This document shows positions 61,269 through 64,000 of a stretch of DNA of 64,000 bases, one piece after another. The stretch's first letter is position 1. The number at the start of each line of letters is the position of its first letter. Below the pieces are notes generated by a model that ran no database searches, was not told where the DNA came from, and worked only from the letters and a program-made list of their open reading frames with translations. The position numbers and the translations under genes are program-made. This DNA is from Deltaproteobacteria bacterium. GTDB taxonomy: Bacteria > Myxococcota_A > Polyangia > Haliangiales > Haliangiaceae. The stretch spans positions 371,332-435,331 of the forward strand of contig JAHDIH010000002.1 of the NCBI GenBank assembly GCA_020630875.1, written 5' to 3'.

Positions 61269-62141
61269 ATGGAATCCTCCGCACTAACTATCATAGTTCT
61301 TCCTGTGGCACTTGGGCTTGTAATGCTCGGCATGGGATTGACGCTGTCCGTTCGAGACTTCAAAAACGTCGCTGCCCATCCCAAGGCTGTTGCGGTTGGT
61401 CTCTTTGGTCAATTGATACTATTGCCATTACTGGCATTCTTTGTAGCGTCGATGTTTCTTAGCGACCTGTTTGCAGTAGGGCTTGTACTTGTAGCTTGTT
61501 GTCCGGGGGGCGTGACGTCAAATGCGCTAACGTTCGTAGCAAGAGGAAACGTAGCACTCTCAGTTTCCCTGACTGCGGTTTCCAGTGTTGTCGCGCCGTT
61601 TGTGATCCCGATAATCGTGGGGGTTGCGATTTCACGGTTTACAAGTTCTGAGGAGAGTTTCTCGTTGCCGCTGGTTTCTACTATCGGCAAGATTATGGTC
61701 ATTACAATTATACCGGTTGCCTTGGGCATGCTGCTGAAAGTTAAGTTTCCTAAGGCTTCGGCAAGAAGCGAAAAAGGGTTCAAGATATTTTCTATTCTCT
61801 TTTTGCTAATGATTATTGCGGGAATCGTTAAGAACAACTGGGACAGTCTTCCTTCCTATCTAGAGTCTGTGGCTTTACCAGTTCTGGTATTAAACCTAGC
61901 GGCAATGAGTCTAGGAGTTTTACTGGCCATGTTGGCCGGTCTTAATGGCCGGGATAAGATGACGATAGGACTCGAAGTCGGTATCCAAAACGGAACTACC
62001 GCATTGGTAATTGCCTACACCATTTTGGAGAATCCCACTGTCGCCATTCCGCCAGCCGTTTACTCGCTTCTAATGTTCGCAAGCGGGGCACTTTTCGTTC
62101 TCTTCTGTAAAAAGTTCTGGCAAGAAGAGTCCACGGGATAA
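61269..62141 (+). CDS. Bile-acid:sodium symporter (BASS) family transporter
   Basis: I start at ATG 61269; a TTG six bases earlier is possible. The 290-residue protein has about ten hydrophobic segments and the family pattern VALGLVMLGMGLTLSVRDF, ACCPGGVTSNALTFVARGNVALSV (with the GG/SN motif) and EVGIQNGTTALVIAYTILENP, in which the N/Q-containing segment belongs to the sodium-coupled site. Bacterial members take up organic acids such as pyruvate or bile-acid-like compounds. The substrate cannot be told. Confidence 0.9.
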   Translation: MESSALTIIVLPVALGLVMLGMGLTLSVRDFKNVAAHPKAVAVGLFGQLILLPLLAFFVASMFLSDLFAVGLVLVACCPGGVTSNALTFVARGNVALSVSLTAVSSVVAPFVIPIIVGVAISRFTSSEESFSLPLVSTIGKIMVITIIPVALGMLLKVKFPKASARSEKGFKIFSILFLLMIIAGIVKNNWDSLPSYLESVALPVLVLNLAAMSLGVLLAMLAGLNGRDKMTIGLEVGIQNGTTALVIAYTILENPTVAIPPAVYSLLMFASGALFVLFCKKFWQEESTG

Positions 62142-62159
62142 CTTTAGAGCGTCGTTACC

Positions 62160-62945
62160 TTACCAACCTGAACTCGCGCCACCGCCGCCAAAGCCGCCAC
62201 CGCCGCCACCCCAAGAACTACCGCCACTAAAGCCACCACTGGACCCTCCGCTGCTTCCGAATCCGCCCCAAGAGCTGTCACTACTACTTCCCCAAGAACT
62301 CGAATCGCCCCAGCTAGAGCCCCAGCTTCCGCGCCCCCATCCTCTGGAGGAACCTCGATGTGGGGTGGTATCACTTAACATCAGAACTACGACAAGCGCT
62401 CCGAAGAACAGCAATGCTATGAGTGCAAACGCAGCCTCGGAAGAATCTTCTGGTTCCTCTGCCCTTGGTCTGTAGGGAACCACTGGTCTCATTCCCGAAA
62501 CCGTTCCCGACACTTCCCGAATAGCGCCTTTTATTGCGCCGGCATAGTCAGAGCGTCGAAGGTTAGGGCGCATATTGTCCAATATGGTTTTGCTAGTGCT
62601 GTCCGTGAGTTTGTCTTCAAGATCGTAGCCAACTTCCAGGCGAGACGTACGATCGTCTATGGCGAGAAGCAGGAGCACTCCATCACTTCGTTTTTTGCTG
62701 CCGCCTCCCCACCGTTCAGCGACACGGATGGCGTAGTCCTGAATAGGTTCTCCTTCGGTACTACGGATAATAAGAACTGCCATCTGTAAACCGGTGCTGG
62801 TTCTCTCTTGGACCAATAAACGGTCAAGAACCATCTCCTCTGTGGTCGAAAGAACGCCTGCATGATCTGTTACTGCAGTTTTAACCAGAGGAACTGCAAA
62901 AGAGAGTTTAGAAACGAGCAGCAGTAGGAAAAATAGTCTTACCAT
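62160..62945 (-). CDS. TPM-domain protein of the YgcG family
   Basis: A 261-residue exported protein (signal MVRLFFLLLLVSKLSFA). The TPM domain (VTDHAGVLSTTEEMVLDRLLVQER..., MAVLIIRSTEGEPIQDYAIRVAERW, SDGVLLLLAIDDRTSRLEVGYDLEDKL) spans about residues 25-145. A membrane segment (ALIALLFFGALVVVLML) and a long Gly/Ser/Trp-rich tail ending GGGASSGW follow, the classic YgcG layout. It is the third gene of a TPM/LemA-like/TPM unit, overlapping the upstream gene by seven bases. Confidence 0.93.
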   Translation of the reverse strand: MVRLFFLLLLVSKLSFAVPLVKTAVTDHAGVLSTTEEMVLDRLLVQERTSTGLQMAVLIIRSTEGEPIQDYAIRVAERWGGGSKKRSDGVLLLLAIDDRTSRLEVGYDLEDKLTDSTSKTILDNMRPNLRRSDYAGAIKGAIREVSGTVSGMRPVVPYRPRAEEPEDSSEAAFALIALLFFGALVVVLMLSDTTPHRGSSRGWGRGSWGSSWGDSSSWGSSSDSSWGGFGSSGGSSGGFSGGSSWGGGGGGFGGGGASSGW

Positions 62946-63535
62946 TCTTTTATCTCGCTGGCGAGCGGGAGTTTCTTATCCATGAAAAAGAGTCGCCGCC
63001 CCCAACTTCCAGGAAAGCTATCCGCTTTTTTATTGTACGTCGTAGCAGCTTGATCGTAGCGTCGTTTTTCAATTCCAATTCTATTTTCTGCGCCCGCGAT
63101 CTCAGCAACGATCCCGGGAGTCGACGCTTTTCCCGCGAAGTTCGCTTTGGTTTGATTTCTTCGCTCAACAACGCTTGCGACTTGAGAGCGCTTTTGTGCC
63201 GCGGTTGAAGCTGCACTTTTTAGTCCCGATCGACCAACGAAACAGATCAATAGGAAAAGCGCGGCAGTGCCTAAACACACCATTAGCGCTATTTTTCTTC
63301 GACGCAAGCGTTCTGCGACTTGTCTCGCTTGCTCTTTCTTGTGCGACTCGAGTTTTCCAACAGCTTGTTCCACATCGTCTCGGTCAAGACCTACTTGCTC
63401 GCCAATGTTAACCATTTCATCAAGGGATACTTTGCCGAGCTCGCGTTGTTGTTTCTCATCGATGTCGGTGGCTAAGCCGATAACATCATCTACGTCTTTT
63501 TGGTCTATTGCTTTTGGGGTGTTCTTTTTCGTCAT
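62939..63535 (-). CDS. LemA-like protein
   Basis: A 198-residue product without an obvious N-terminal signal. The N-terminal 85 residues are charged and helical (EKQQRELGKVSLDEMVNIGEQVG). One membrane segment is at about 84-100 (IALMVCLGTAALFLLICFVG). The C-terminal part matches the end of LemA proteins (AENRIGIEKRRYDQAATTYNKKADSFPG). It lacks the usual short periplasmic start, so it may be a shortened or rearranged LemA. It overlaps both neighbours and is almost certainly co-translated with the two TPM proteins. Confidence 0.75.
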   Translation of the reverse strand: MTKKNTPKAIDQKDVDDVIGLATDIDEKQQRELGKVSLDEMVNIGEQVGLDRDDVEQAVGKLESHKKEQARQVAERLRRRKIALMVCLGTAALFLLICFVGRSGLKSAASTAAQKRSQVASVVERRNQTKANFAGKASTPGIVAEIAGAENRIGIEKRRYDQAATTYNKKADSFPGSWGRRLFFMDKKLPLASEIKEW

Positions 63536-63981
63536 GACACGGTTACCTTGTTGGATAGTTCGTTACCTGCTGGGTCGCTACTTGCTAAGTGGTGCCGCAG
63601 TATCTTACCGATCTTCTCTATCGCGAGTAGGGTGGCTGTTGTAGGAGTGAGGGTGGCATCGTTTTTACTAAAACCAGTAGCGATCGTATCGACAATCGTT
63701 TGCCACTCAGTTTGCGGGACTTGGGCGTGAATGCCGGGCCCGGCCCAAACCGCGGCGGTCTTTTTGTTGAGCGCAATAAGAATCAAAACCCCTGTGGCGC
63801 CTTTGGTCTTGTTCATGGACATTTCATGAAAGACTTCGGCTGCTCGTTCAAGTGGATCTATCTTGCAATTCTTATCAATGTGAATTCTTATTTCACCGGC
63901 ATTGCCTGTTTCAGCTTTCATAATTGCCAATGCCAATTGCCCACGACTTTTGCGAGAGAATGGTGATTTCGAGCCGAACAT
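63532..63981 (-). CDS. TPM-domain protein
   Basis: A 149-residue product. The conserved TPM region is visible as RAAEVFHEMSMNKTKGATGVLILIALNKKTAAVWAGPGIHAQVP. It lacks a clear signal peptide and the Gly-rich tail of YgcG proteins, so it is a shorter cytoplasmic or peripheral variant. It is the first gene of the TPM/LemA-like/TPM unit, with 4-base overlap to the next. Only 19 bases remain to the right window edge, so its promoter lies outside. Confidence 0.8.
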   Translation of the reverse strand: MFGSKSPFSRKSRGQLALAIMKAETGNAGEIRIHIDKNCKIDPLERAAEVFHEMSMNKTKGATGVLILIALNKKTAAVWAGPGIHAQVPQTEWQTIVDTIATGFSKNDATLTPTTATLLAIEKIGKILRHHLASSDPAGNELSNKVTVS

Positions 63982-64000
63982 TGGTCAACGGTGCGACAAA

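Overview
The window looks like chromosomal DNA of a Myxococcota-like (deltaproteobacterial) Gram-negative bacterium. The evidence is an mglB-mglA pair, many lipoproteins with type II signal peptides, Cys-rich surface proteins with MYXO-type CGDG...CDDGN disulfide repeats, a MYXO-CTERM-like tail, tandem VWA lipoproteins, two membrane-anchored Ser/Thr kinases (one ending in an AgmX/PglI-like domain), a PilZ-Hsp70 fusion and an spd-type EF-G. Base composition is fairly balanced, unlike GC-rich Myxococcus, so a deep or marine lineage is plausible. This taxonomic reading is inference from gene content. I saw no IS element, phage, CRISPR array, rRNA or tRNA, and no gene-free stretch exceeds 300 bases.

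Layout. 1-2.4 kb: 3' part of dnaX, ybaB and recR (replication and repair). 2.4-5.4 kb: mglB and mglA (polarity switch) and a PqqD-like/HlyD-like membrane protein. 5.5-10.8 kb: a lipid kinase, small envelope proteins, an OmpA-family protein with calcium-binding repeats, a beta-barrel and an exonuclease/endonuclease/phosphatase lipoprotein. 10.9-17.7 kb, minus strand: an aldehyde-dehydrogenase-like protein, three tandem VWA lipoproteins and a Cys-rich lipoprotein. 17.9-28 kb: an exported protein convergent with a Ser/Thr kinase, a zinc-ribbon protein with a CobW-like NTPase, several lipoproteins, a tyrosine-phosphatase-like protein, a lone secretin N0 domain, an M28 peptidase and a trypsin-like lipoprotein. 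28.1-37.3 kb: PilZ-Hsp70, then a TldD-like/TldE-like exported pair, an NrdG-like radical SAM protein, clpP, clpX and an S1-repeat protein. 37.3-44.3 kb, minus strand: a leucine-rich-repeat lipoprotein, a metzincin-like secreted protein, a second Ser/Thr kinase and a lipoprotein. 44.4-49 kb: EF-G and a modular M23/C-type-lectin lipoprotein. 49-57.4 kb: a duplicated-domain lipoprotein, a Tat-exported molybdoenzyme with a PepSY membrane partner, a glycerate kinase, two FadL-type porins with a beta-propeller lipoprotein, and a cysteine-peptidase-like protein. 57.6-64 kb: an amino-acid permease, an AmpG-like MFS permease, a BASS transporter and a TPM/LemA-like/TPM operon.

Most genes serve the cell envelope and its signalling or quality control. 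The most distinctive points are an A9 slippage-type site at the tau/gamma boundary of dnaX, the exported TldD/TldE-like pair ahead of a radical SAM gene and clpPX, a PilZ domain fused to an Hsp70 ATPase lacking a substrate-binding domain, a kinase combining a zinc finger and an AgmX/PglI-like end, and a mitochondrial-type EF-G. Functions are read from motifs and family knowledge; no database search was run.
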